Origin: Halocatena marina
Lineage (GTDB): Archaea > Halobacteriota > Halobacteria > Halobacteriales > Haloarculaceae
Assembly: GCF_025913575.1 (NCBI RefSeq)
Contig: NZ_CP109785.1
Coordinates: 1,736,001-1,800,000, forward strand
Length of the DNA: 64,000 nt
Direction: 5' to 3'
Below the pieces are notes generated by a model. The model saw nothing but the letters and a program-made list of their open reading frames with translations. It was not told the origin of the DNA and did not search any database. Position 1 is the stretch's first letter; each line of letters begins with the position of its first letter. A program made the position numbers and the translations under genes. Shown here in pieces: positions 8,982 to 17,406 of this stretch.

Positions 8982-9296
8982 TATCCCATGATTGGAATGG
9001 GCGAGTGTATACCTTTCTCCCACATTGCGATACATTGACAGTACTATCGACGGTGTACAGTCGTCTGAGCAGCGCTTTGCACCAATCTCACTCGGATTCC
9101 GTTCGCAGTTGGTGGGTCGATAATCGATCTATCCAGGGAATCCGCCGTGTTCGGTGTTGTTTCTCGTCAGCTCAGCAGCTGAAAGCGCTTCTGTGACCGG
9201 GGTTGTGCCGCAATGAGATGGCGACAATGAAATCAAAACGTTAATATACCTACACGACACGGTTCAACCTAGTATAGTAGAGAGCGTAATCGATTT
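8982..9296. other. Intergenic, promoter region of the beta-helix gene
   Basis: No coding sequence can be supported. The right end holds a TATA-like GTTAATATACC near 9239-9249, about 50 bases before the ATG at 9297, and a second A/T patch AGTATAGTAG near 9273. Confidence 0.4.
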
Positions 9297-10613
9297 ATGA
9301 CAGCATGGACACCTAATGGACTCAATATTACACGTAGAGGCTTCCTAAAGACAGCTGGCGTTGCTGGGGTGATTGGTGGCGGACTCACTGGCGTCGACAT
9401 GGCCGCTGGTGGAGCCAAATCCAAACCACATCAAGCGCTATCACCAGCCCACGATCCGTCACAGATGTCAGAGACACACGTGGACATTGCTGATGGCGAT
9501 GACGTTGCCGGAATCATCGAGAATGTTTCTGACGGTGAACTGTTGGTCTTTCCGGAAGGGGAGTTTCGCTGGAGTCGGACCGTACTCGTGACAGTCGATA
9601 ACTGGGGTATTCGAGGCCAGCCCAACGATGGGACTGTCTTCATGGTGCCCGAAGGACACACAGGAAGAGAGCTCACAGACTATCATCTCAGGACGATAGC
9701 GAAATCCTCTCTCGAGAATCCTGCGGGTGATAATATCTTGTTGAAGAACCTGACGTTCGACTCGACAGGCCGGACCAACCCAGGCATTCGGATCGGCGTC
9801 CGAAACCGTGGTCACGTCGAGAATCTCCACTATCGGTGCAATGGGACGATCGGACCGGATCTGATGCCCAGTGGTATGAACGCGCTCGTTCAGAACAAAG
9901 ATGGCCACCTCACAATCCGAAACTACGTCCAGCACAACAATGGACGTCTCAGTGATTACAACGGTGGCGACAGCCGGAGTGGGTTCCACACTGGAGCAGG
10001 AAACTTCGGGACAGTCACGCTCATCGACCCCGTTCTGACCGGATTCCCGAACAACGGATGCTACGTGAGCCGGACACCGGGACGCACTGAGATTGTCGGT
10101 GGGTACCTTGCGAACAACAATGTCAGCAACGTACGCCTCTCCGGGGCTGTCACCGTTTGTGGGACAACCATGGAACTCGACACCGAGACATACGCAACGG
10201 GAGACGGCGAAACCACTGGCGGCAACGACTACAACACACGGATGGTTTGGGGAGATGCTCGTCAAACCGCCCGCGGACCCGGCGGACTCGTCGAGAACTG
10301 TTCGTTTATTCTGCACAGCTACGATCGTTCACAGGGGCTGGTCGATATTCTTGACAATCCCTCTATTACGGTCCGAAACTCTCAGTTCCTGCTTGAGGAC
10401 GAAATCACCGCAGTAAGCGCGGATGCAGGCGAAATCGTGCTCAATAATTGCACCTTCACTGGCGAATCCTCGGCTACTGCAGGCAGTGGTGACATCACCG
10501 GAGATGGTAACTGTGTCTCTGGAGATATCGAACCGGGCGACGTTCCAACCTCCGAGCAGAACTGTCGTTCATTCGAATGGAATCGTGTCCATCCACTCGG
10601 ACAGTCGAGCTGA
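9297..10613 (+). CDS. Tat-exported right-handed beta-helix protein
   Basis: 438 residues. The N-terminus has a twin-arginine signal, TRRGFLKTAGVAGVIGGG, with Arg13-Arg14, so it is exported folded. The mature part has repeating short strands with Asn-rich turns (ILLKNLTFDSTG, VENLHYRCNG, LTIRNYVQHNNG, VTVCGTTMELD, ITVRNSQFLLED, IVLNNCTFTGES), the pattern of parallel beta-helix proteins such as polysaccharide lyases, glycoside hydrolases and epimerases. No catalytic triad can be named with confidence. Position after a sulfatase suggests action on an extracellular polysaccharide (inference). Same strand as the upstream cluster, but 540 bases away with its own promoter. Confidence 0.8.
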   Translation: MTAWTPNGLNITRRGFLKTAGVAGVIGGGLTGVDMAAGGAKSKPHQALSPAHDPSQMSETHVDIADGDDVAGIIENVSDGELLVFPEGEFRWSRTVLVTVDNWGIRGQPNDGTVFMVPEGHTGRELTDYHLRTIAKSSLENPAGDNILLKNLTFDSTGRTNPGIRIGVRNRGHVENLHYRCNGTIGPDLMPSGMNALVQNKDGHLTIRNYVQHNNGRLSDYNGGDSRSGFHTGAGNFGTVTLIDPVLTGFPNNGCYVSRTPGRTEIVGGYLANNNVSNVRLSGAVTVCGTTMELDTETYATGDGETTGGNDYNTRMVWGDARQTARGPGGLVENCSFILHSYDRSQGLVDILDNPSITVRNSQFLLEDEITAVSADAGEIVLNNCTFTGESSATAGSGDITGDGNCVSGDIEPGDVPTSEQNCRSFEWNRVHPLGQSS

Positions 10614-10798
10614 GAGAGATCATTACGCCCGAAACACAAACACACACGAGGCGTAAATAACTGATACTGATACCGAGAAAATTTTCACTGACAGTACTAT
10701 TTGACGTCATTACCGGTATAAGAACTCCTAATTCGCTGAGTATAGCATTGCCCAGCCTTCTGTTGAGGCGCCCATCGAAATTAAATGTCTATGGACAA

Positions 10799-10808
10799 CT
10801 ATTAATAC
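10799..10808 (+). promoter_or_regulatory. TATA box of the HxlR regulator gene
   Basis: TATTAATACC lies 23-32 bases before the ATG at 10831. This spacing means a leaderless transcript starting at or near that ATG and decides the start choice. Confidence 0.5.
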
Positions 10809-10830
10809 CGATAGAGTGATAACATTAGAC

Positions 10831-11223
10831 ATGGTAAATAATGGCAAACGTGATGGTGAAATCGAACGGCTCGAAGTATGGTGTGCTGGTGAGGAGTGGT
10901 GTCCGATCACGGCGACGGCAACACTCATTGGCAAGAAGTGGCATCCAGTCATCATTCATCGGCTTCTCGAACACGGGCCAAGCGGATTCAACGAACTCAA
11001 GGACAATGTTGATGGCATCTCCAGTAAGGTGCTCTCAGAGAGTCTGGATGATCTTGGTGAGAAGCGGCTCGTAGATCGGGAAATCGTCAGCGAGAAACCC
11101 ATCCGCGTAGAGTACTCGCTCACAGCTCCCGGTCGGTCACTCGAACCAGTAATCGATACGATGCGCGACTGGGGATTGGAGCATATAACAGAACCCAGTG
11201 ACAGACGCTCGTCGCTCGTCTGA
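10831..11223 (+). CDS. HxlR-family winged-helix transcription regulator
   Basis: 131 residues from the ATG at 10831; a GTG at 10816 is in frame but lies too close to the TATA box. HxlR hallmarks: WCPITATATLIGKKWHPVII (conserved Cys, metabolite-or-redox-sensing helix), LEHGPSGFNELKDNVDGIS, LSESLDDLGEKRLVDREI and the wing RVEYSLTAPGRSLEP. HxlR proteins act as dimers and often sense redox or aldehydes. It is convergent with the flavoprotein gene at 11305. Confidence 0.9.
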   Translation: MVNNGKRDGEIERLEVWCAGEEWCPITATATLIGKKWHPVIIHRLLEHGPSGFNELKDNVDGISSKVLSESLDDLGEKRLVDREIVSEKPIRVEYSLTAPGRSLEPVIDTMRDWGLEHITEPSDRRSSLV

Positions 11224-11304
11224 GCAGTTCGGTCTTCCAATCGCCGATGCATTCTCCACGCGACCGAAGAGAATAGGGATGAATTCGTCGAGAATGTTCA
11301 CCGA

Positions 11305-12723
11305 TCAGAACTCAGAGAGCGTCCCGTTCAGAACCTTGGCCGCGACGAGAATCGGATCCCAGACAGGACTGAACGGCGGTGCGTACGCGAGGTCGAGACG
11401 TTCTAACTCGGGAAGAGTCATCGCACAATCGAGGGCCGTCGCAAGCGTGTCAATGCGGATCGCAGCCCGGTCTGCCCCAACGATACTCCCACCGAGAAGT
11501 CGGTTGGTCTCTCGGTCTGCGGTCAACGTCACTGTCGTTTCCGAACCACCGGGATAATACCCGGACCGTGACGACGCAGTTATCGTGTCGGAAACGGGAT
11601 CGAAACCAGCATCCGTGGCTCGTTCGTGGTCGATAAGGCCGGTCCGGCCACACTCCAACTCGAACGCCTTCACGACCGCTGTGCCAGCAACACTGCCAAC
11701 GGGGGTCGGCTTCCCGGCAACAGTCTGACCGACTGCTCGACCCGCTCGGTTTGCTGTCAGACCGAGGGGCACCCACTCCGGCGCACCAGTCACTGTGTGT
11801 CGCATCTCGGCACAGTCACCAGCGGCATAGACGTGTTCCCGGTTCGTTCTGCCGTACTCGTCGGTAGCGATCGCTCCAGACTCGCCGCGTGCGATGTCTG
11901 TCTCGGCGATCAGTTCCGTATTCGGTCGGATGCCGATACCAATCAAAACGAGATCGACCGCAATCTGCCCATCATCACTAGCGACTGCCTCGACGTGACC
12001 ATCTCCGATGAGTTCATCGACTTCAGTCCCCAGATGAAGCGTGACATCGTTCTCACGAAGCGTCGCTGCAACCTGCTCTCCAACCGCTTCGCCGAACGGT
12101 CGTAGGAGCCGATCTGATCGCTGGAAGAGGTGAATATCGAGGTCGTGTGCACCGAACGCTTCAGCCATTTCAATACCGACGTATCCCCCTCCGACGATCG
12201 CGACAGATTCTGGTGGATTCATACTAGCGTACTGTTCGAGTCGATCTGTGTCGACGGAATCATTGTCTGGAGGCCGAACACCGTCTGCTGAAGTGAGGTA
12301 CGTTCGAAGCGCCGCCGCGGCGTCCATACTGTGCATTGTGAACACACCACTATAGCCAGTATCAATAGAGGCAGACACCGCATGCGCTCCCGTTGCAATG
12401 AGAAGATCGTCGTACGACTGCTCAAACCGGTCAGTTTCGTTCTGGACAAGTACCGTCTTGTCTGCTGGCTCTACCGCAATGACTTCGTGCTGTCGCCGTA
12501 GATCGATGCCCCGATCGTCGATATCGTCTGGTGACAGCGAGAGCAGATCGGTTAGTGACCCGACGTCACCTTTCACGTAGTAGGGCATCCCGCAGTGGGC
12601 GTAGGATACCCAGTTTCCTTGCTCGAAAACGATCACTTCTCGGTCCGAGTCCTCACGTTTTAGCTTACTTGCTGCACTCAACCCCGCAGCGTCACCGCCG
12701 ACGACAACGAATGGATCTGCCAT
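11305..12723 (-). CDS. FAD-dependent pyridine nucleotide-disulfide oxidoreductase (CoA-disulfide reductase/NADH oxidase type)
   Basis: 472 residues. N-terminal FAD-binding VVGGDAAGLSAASKL, then the single redox cysteine Cys44 in SYAHCGMPYYVKGDV, the hallmark of the CoADR/Npr/Nox branch. The NAD(P) site is VAIVGGGYVGIEMAEAFG, the second FAD motif is EHVYAAGDCAE, and the dimerisation domain ends APPFSPVWDPILVAAKVLNG. It should use NAD(P)H to reduce a CoA or other low-molecular-weight disulfide, or oxygen. The choice between these cannot be read from sequence. Convergent with HxlR. Confidence 0.9.
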   Translation of the reverse strand: MADPFVVVGGDAAGLSAASKLKREDSDREVIVFEQGNWVSYAHCGMPYYVKGDVGSLTDLLSLSPDDIDDRGIDLRRQHEVIAVEPADKTVLVQNETDRFEQSYDDLLIATGAHAVSASIDTGYSGVFTMHSMDAAAALRTYLTSADGVRPPDNDSVDTDRLEQYASMNPPESVAIVGGGYVGIEMAEAFGAHDLDIHLFQRSDRLLRPFGEAVGEQVAATLRENDVTLHLGTEVDELIGDGHVEAVASDDGQIAVDLVLIGIGIRPNTELIAETDIARGESGAIATDEYGRTNREHVYAAGDCAEMRHTVTGAPEWVPLGLTANRAGRAVGQTVAGKPTPVGSVAGTAVVKAFELECGRTGLIDHERATDAGFDPVSDTITASSRSGYYPGGSETTVTLTADRETNRLLGGSIVGADRAAIRIDTLATALDCAMTLPELERLDLAYAPPFSPVWDPILVAAKVLNGTLSEF

Positions 12724-13086
12724 ACTGTCTTCTTCTCAGCGAAGCCCTGTAACTGTACGAGTGAGGCCGCCGTAACTCGGTTGAAGCATGCGAAAGACGG
12801 TACTAACCCGGTATTAGATGAGCGGACACAGAGCGCAAATCAATCGACTGACCGCCACGCTCGTTCTTGAAGCCGACAGAGTAGTGCTACGAAAAATAGA
12901 TCGACTGTATTACACACACCGTCCCGAAGAACGTTCTCTTGATTACAGTGTTTCATCCAGTTACTGCCGAGCAAGCGAATATCTATGCGTATCAGGGCCG
13001 AAGTTCCATGTGTTGACGACCGAATGATCCAACGGCGAGCCAAAAGAGGCATAGTGGGGACAACGACGCTCGTACTGTGATTTGCT
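12724..13086. other. Intergenic, nothing recognised
   Basis: Divergent region between the flavoprotein and DHH genes. Short open frames on both strands (for example 12818-13027) have no protein-like features. It must contain both promoters, but no TATA box stands out. Confidence 0.4.
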
Positions 13087-14094
13087 ATGGACGAGACCCA
13101 TCAATTACTCACGCGACTTCGACAGTGTAGTTCGCTTGCGATTATCAGTCACTCGAATCCCGATCCTGACTCCATCGCAAGTTCACTCGCCTTAGAAGAG
13201 ATAGCAGCCACCGAAGATATCGAAGACACGAGGTTATTCTACTGCGGTGATATTACCCACCAACAGAACCGAGCATTTATCAATTTGCTTGATATCTCAA
13301 TCCACAATCCATCGACAGATCCATCGATTGCTGAGTACTCTTCGCTTGCGCTTGTCGATCACTCACATCTTGATCCATCGTTCCCCCATTCCGCCGAGTT
13401 CCATATTGAGATCATTATTGACCATCATGCTGTGAGCGACGCTTCCGATGCCGCATTCATCGATCGACGCCCAGACTACGGTGCGACAGCGACGATCATG
13501 ATCGAGTATTACAGGGAATTGGACCTCAAACCATCCCCTGATGTCGCCTCAGCGTTACTTTTTGCGCTTCACCGTGAGCGGCTCGATCATGCTAGAATGC
13601 CGACGAGACGGGAATACGAGGCTGCTTCATTTATATATCCGTACGTCGATAGCGAGCTCATCAGCCAGCTCTACGGTGCGGCGTATACGCCTGCAACACT
13701 CGACGCGATCAGCGAAGCAATCCGACACCGTGAGGTCCGAGGATCGAGTCTAGTGACCTATGCCGGACAGACGACAGAGGGTGATGCACTTCCGCAAGCA
13801 GCCGATTATCTGTTGAATCTCGAAGGGGTGGATACGGTGCTCGTTGGAGGAATCGTCAACGACACAGTGCGACTCAGCGCCCGATCCATCGATCCGCGGC
13901 TCCACCTCGGTGAGGTACTCGAAAAAGCGTTCAGTGACGTTGGAAGCGCAGGGGGACATCGGGATATGGCCGGTGCACAGCTCCCACTCGGTATCTTTGC
14001 GGATACACTCTCTGACGATGGGCAGCTGTCCGATTGGCTGTTTGACAGCATCTCAGACCGATTTTTCTCTGCGCTGCATCTCGCCAGCGACTGA
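13087..14094 (+). CDS. DHH/DHHA1 phosphoesterase (NrnA/RecJ-like)
   Basis: 335 residues. DHH motifs: SHSNPDPDSIASS near residue 20 (metal-binding Asp-x-Asp), LALVDHSHLD near 97 and IIIDHHAVSDASD near 117. The C-terminal DHHA1 domain has SAGGHRDMAGAQLP, equivalent to the GGGH substrate loop. Such enzymes hydrolyse short oligonucleotides, pAp or cyclic dinucleotides with Mn2+. Which of these applies is not visible. No fused DNA-binding or membrane domain is present. Monocistronic. Confidence 0.9.
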   Translation: MDETHQLLTRLRQCSSLAIISHSNPDPDSIASSLALEEIAATEDIEDTRLFYCGDITHQQNRAFINLLDISIHNPSTDPSIAEYSSLALVDHSHLDPSFPHSAEFHIEIIIDHHAVSDASDAAFIDRRPDYGATATIMIEYYRELDLKPSPDVASALLFALHRERLDHARMPTRREYEAASFIYPYVDSELISQLYGAAYTPATLDAISEAIRHREVRGSSLVTYAGQTTEGDALPQAADYLLNLEGVDTVLVGGIVNDTVRLSARSIDPRLHLGEVLEKAFSDVGSAGGHRDMAGAQLPLGIFADTLSDDGQLSDWLFDSISDRFFSALHLASD

Positions 14095-14190
14095 ATCAGT
14101 TCTGTTCGCTGAGAGGTCCGCGTTGTCCCCATCATCTCACAAGCCTCCAGTGATGCTACCGTGGCACCGAACGACAAAAGATGGAGACAG

Positions 14191-14688
14191 TTACTCACGC
14201 GCGATCGCCGCATACGCGAGTGCAACTGGAATAGCATAGATGATGTGACCGACGAGCGTTAGGATGGTGTCGGGGAGCGCGAAGTTGGGAAGTGGCGGTG
14301 CGGCTGGGAAGCCGACAGCTGCCAACCAGATTGGCATCACAAATCCAGAGAGGACGATCGTTGTTAGTACGCCGTAGCCGATTCCGAGACCGACAGCACC
14401 ACCGATGTGTCGTGCCGGTTCACGCAGCGGTTTGAGCTGAACGAGTGCTACGTACACCAGACCGAGGACCACGCCATGGAATAGATGAAACACCCATCCC
14501 GCTAGCAACGCTGGCCCTGCGACACCGTACATCGCGGGAATCGCCATTTCGAGTAACGGTACAGGGATCACGAACTGCATGATCAGGCCGAATAGGATAC
14601 TCCCGATGAACCCACCGACGGCACCAGCGGCCCAGTCGCTGGCTGTAAGCCCCTCGGTTTTTCTCCGTGTTTGTGTTTCTGTGGCCAT
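14191..14688 (-). CDS. Four-helix integral membrane protein, unrecognised
   Basis: 165 residues with a hydrophilic start (MATETQTRRKTEGLTASDW) and four hydrophobic segments: AVGGFIGSILFGLIMQFV, LLAGWVFHLFHGVVLGLVYV, AVGLGIGYGVLTTIVLSGF and ILTLVGHIIYAIPVALAYAA. His residues sit in two of the helices (HLFHG, GHIIY). The overall look is that of small haloarchaeal membrane proteins of unknown function; I cannot assign a role. Convergent with the DHH gene. Confidence 0.75.
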   Translation of the reverse strand: MATETQTRRKTEGLTASDWAAGAVGGFIGSILFGLIMQFVIPVPLLEMAIPAMYGVAGPALLAGWVFHLFHGVVLGLVYVALVQLKPLREPARHIGGAVGLGIGYGVLTTIVLSGFVMPIWLAAVGFPAAPPLPNFALPDTILTLVGHIIYAIPVALAYAAIARE

Positions 14689-15684
14689 CTCTCGATAGGA
14701 CCTCCAGTATTATGCTACGCAGTGACTGGTGAAAAGTGTACATTGTGATAGAGGTAAGTAGGTTACCTCCTGGTACCATACCGTGAGCACGCGTGAGACA
14801 ACCCCCGAAGAAGGGAGAACAATTATCGATTGTTCTATTTTCATCGGACGTCGTGGACCACAGCACGTACGTTGATTCGATACTCGTATTGGGTGGATGT
14901 GCATGTGTCTTCACGTCTCAAATGTAGCAAATACTGATTCGGGATTCACGAAGATGTATGATTTATTAAATTAATAAATCATACTCATTCACCAGACATG
15001 AAATTTTGAGATAGTGTCGTTCGGTGGTCAATTACTACAGAAGACCACCAAAGTGTCTTGATACGCTCATTTGGTACTTGGATCGTATTGGTGAAAAACA
15101 ACTGTACTAATATCTATCTTTGAGTCTTGCGATAATTCCGAGAAGATAGAGTGATCCACAGCACGAATATGATTGTATTCTTAATGATCAATGTATAGGT
15201 TCTAAAATCGTACGATTCGCTACAGAGAGTTCGGGATGGGATAACGTAGCACGTATAGGCGATTCGTATGATGTTGGAGGCACGTCTGCTGGATATACAG
15301 CGTCATACTCAGTATCATCTTAATCGCCTCGAATGAGAGAACATGATCTTCGTCACAGAGTAGAGATACAGAGACATGTGACATTCAGATACTTTCGTTC
15401 GTCGATTCGTTTTCAGGAGCGATATTCCGATCGTGATAGAGAATTCGCCCTCCTAAACTAATGAGAATCACACAAATCATGCATCAGTGTAGAAATTTTA
15501 TATCATTCATTGTAATCGACCGATTGTCATAAATAAAATCCTATTGACAACTCTGTATCGTTCCTCGTCCCCGCACAATGATTCGTCTTTCGTAGAGTCG
15601 AGAATGAGTGAACGAAGAACAGTGCCCGATCCTATCCGGTTACTGATCGTCAATCGAACGCATCGATTCTTTGAGTAGCATACG
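14689..15684. other. AT-rich gap of about 1 kb without genes
   Basis: No open frame here looks like protein. The stretch is clearly A/T-richer than the genes around it. It contains the 29-bp palindrome at 14956-14984 and a weaker dyad, GGTGGTC at 15023-15029 paired with GACCACC at 15043-15049. It could be an old insertion scar, a decayed gene or a non-coding RNA locus. Confidence 0.5.
14956..14984. repeat. Near-perfect 29-bp palindrome
   Basis: GTATGATTTATTAA, one central A at 14970, then TTAATAAATCATAC: two exact 14-base arms around one base. This fits a dimer-binding operator or a cruciform or hairpin. It lies 268 bases upstream of the membrane-protein start at 14688, too far for a simple operator there, and no other start is close. 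Confidence 0.7.
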
Positions 15685-16140
15685 TTATGTTGTATCGAGT
15701 GCGCGCTCGGCAAACCGCTCTCGGATTTCTGGACTGGGGACAGGACACTCGTCTTTCCGACCGAACAAGCGATACCGATGCGTTGCTACCACTCGGTACA
15801 CAGGATTTCGTAGCATTTCGGGAACGTACACGAGTGGATAAAGAAGTGGCCACGGACCATCGAGAGTCCGACAGACTCGCAGTGCAGCAGTCGATCGGGT
15901 GTAGCACTCATTATCTTCGATAAGTACGAACGTATCGAAATCCTCGGTCGGGAGATCATATTCGTCGAGTAGCGCCTGTCCAATCGTCGATTGGAGTGGC
16001 GCAAACCGGAACGTCCCCGATGCATCGAACCGAACAATAAATCGGACGAGCGCGTTACAGAGGTTGCAAACACCATCGAAGAGGATAACCGGCCGTTCGA
16101 CCGAATCGGCGACTGTCGTGGAATCGAGGGTGTCAGACAT
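15685..16140 (-). CDS. DCC-family thiol-disulfide oxidoreductase-like protein
   Basis: 151 residues, the normal length for the DCC family (DUF393). The name-giving motif is FDGVCNLCNALVRFIVRFD with Cys25 and Cys28, followed by FRFAPLQSTIGQALL and the conserved middle STAALRVCRTL. Family members have a thioredoxin-like fold and unknown partners. Isolated gene, with AT-rich gaps on both sides. Confidence 0.88.
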   Translation of the reverse strand: MSDTLDSTTVADSVERPVILFDGVCNLCNALVRFIVRFDASGTFRFAPLQSTIGQALLDEYDLPTEDFDTFVLIEDNECYTRSTAALRVCRTLDGPWPLLYPLVYVPEMLRNPVYRVVATHRYRLFGRKDECPVPSPEIRERFAERALDTT

Positions 16141-16332
16141 GGCACTACAACGATGTTCGGTTCCACACCGGATACACTACTCGGTGAACGACCAAGGAGA
16201 CCGAGATTGTGACCCAGAATCAAACGGTTGAGGGCTGTAATACTACTGAATCTCTAATCATGCAAAGAACTGACCGGGCAGGTAGTGAGGCTGGCGCTGT
16301 CTGATTTCGTTACTGTATCGCCTTCTGGTTCG

Positions 16333-16602
16333 TCAGTCCGTCTGAATGCGCACATGGCCCGGTTCGACTGTTATAAGATACGCTTCATAGCGAAACTGAA
16401 GCAGATCAGGTGCCGGTGAGGACGCAAACAGTTGATCCAACGAATCGGGATCGATCGAATTAGCAAGCGGTGGCAGATCTAGTATCGGTTGGTTCGATGC
16501 CGTTGTGACGGCCCGCAAAACAGCCTCGCTAGCGCTTTCTTTCCCCTCAATGTGCGTTTTGTAGACTTCTTTGTGTTTTTCGTCCATTCTGCACACTTCC
16601 AT
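16333..16602 (-). CDS. HalOD1 output-domain protein
   Basis: About 89 residues from the ATG at 16602 (MEVCRMDEKHKEVYKTH); an ATG at 16587 would also serve. HalOD1 features are SASEAVLRAVTTASNQPI, then DLPPLANSIDPDSLDQLF and the strand pair LLQFRYEAYLITVEPGHVRI. HalOD1 is a haloarchaeal signalling output domain, often alone as here; its target is unknown. It is the last of three same-strand genes (Bat-PAS, DUF7344-like, HalOD1), 58 bases after the preceding stop. Confidence 0.8.
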   Translation of the reverse strand: MEVCRMDEKHKEVYKTHIEGKESASEAVLRAVTTASNQPILDLPPLANSIDPDSLDQLFASSPAPDLLQFRYEAYLITVEPGHVRIQTD

Positions 16603-16660
16603 CTTATTATTTATCCTAAACAGATTTAGTTCTTCCCCAGACGCGACGGGTGACGACGAA

Positions 16661-17371
16661 CTAAGAATCGGTCGTCGCGGTATCGTTCGAACCGTTAGCA
16701 ACATCCGCCTGGTCTAAAACCATCTCAAGATGCTGTTGTTGAGTGATTATTTTCTCATCACTATTGTACTCAATTAATCCAACATTTTCTAGTATTGGCA
16801 AATCAATGTGGTGTAGTATCGTGGGGAGCATGGATTCATCGTCAACTCCGCCTGCTGTCCACCAAGATTGCTCAGAGGCCGTCAATGCAGTGCTGAGTTC
16901 TTCGAGTGAAAGTGGTTGGGTGTGATCGGCTATCGTCGATGCGACGCGCTGTCGTCGCGGGCGTACGAGAAGGGCTGCAAGAGCCTCCCACGAACCATCC
17001 CCCTCTGTGAACGATTCTTCGACACACTCAACGGGGAGTTGCTCAGTTGAGACAATCCCAGTTGGCTGTCGCTCGATCCACCCGACCGACTCCAATTCCG
17101 GCAAACAACGGTGATACAGATCAATCCGAATCTGCCGATGAAGTTCTTGGACTACCGACGATGGGAGGTCCTCTGCTTTTGCCTTTTGCACTGCAAGCTG
17201 ACTAGCAAGGGCGTCCTCTGGTATCGGATCAGACTGCGCCAGTAGCAGAGCGAGTATCCGTCGCTGGCGTGAGTCGGCGAGGATCACCGATCGATTAGGG
17301 GGAGATGGCCCCCCAGACAGCAGTCGTTTCCTACAGCTCATAGCATTTAGAGGATATTCCTGAAGTGCCAT
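16661..17371 (-). CDS. Duplicated DUF7344-like winged-helix protein
   Basis: 236 residues made of two copies of a DUF7344-like domain. Copy 1 (about 28-130) has LADSRQRRILALLLAQ, then RIDLYHRCLPELESVGWIE. Copy 2 (about 133-215) has VRPRRQRVASTIADH, then LHHIDLPILENVGLIEY. The shared pattern, (I/L)xHxxLPxLExxGxIE, is that of haloarchaeal winged-helix regulators. The start is 35 bases after the Bat-PAS stop. A TATA-like CATATATCC near 17385-17393 could give it its own transcript; it would then fit a start at the ATG at 17341 better. Probably a DNA-binding partner of its neighbours. Confidence 0.78.
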   Translation of the reverse strand: MALQEYPLNAMSCRKRLLSGGPSPPNRSVILADSRQRRILALLLAQSDPIPEDALASQLAVQKAKAEDLPSSVVQELHRQIRIDLYHRCLPELESVGWIERQPTGIVSTEQLPVECVEESFTEGDGSWEALAALLVRPRRQRVASTIADHTQPLSLEELSTALTASEQSWWTAGGVDDESMLPTILHHIDLPILENVGLIEYNSDEKIITQQQHLEMVLDQADVANGSNDTATTDS

Positions 17372-17406
17372 AATCTGAATGGCGGATATATGAGGTTGAC
17401 ATAATG

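Noticed and set aside
9468..10316. 282-residue minus-strand frame opposite the beta-helix gene
   Set aside because: Antisense frame with no domain; the plus-strand gene has a Tat signal and repeat structure.
14689..15684. Origin of replication or plasmid integration site
   Set aside because: No orc1/cdc6 gene, no repeated origin boxes and no integrase or tRNA nearby; only one palindrome.
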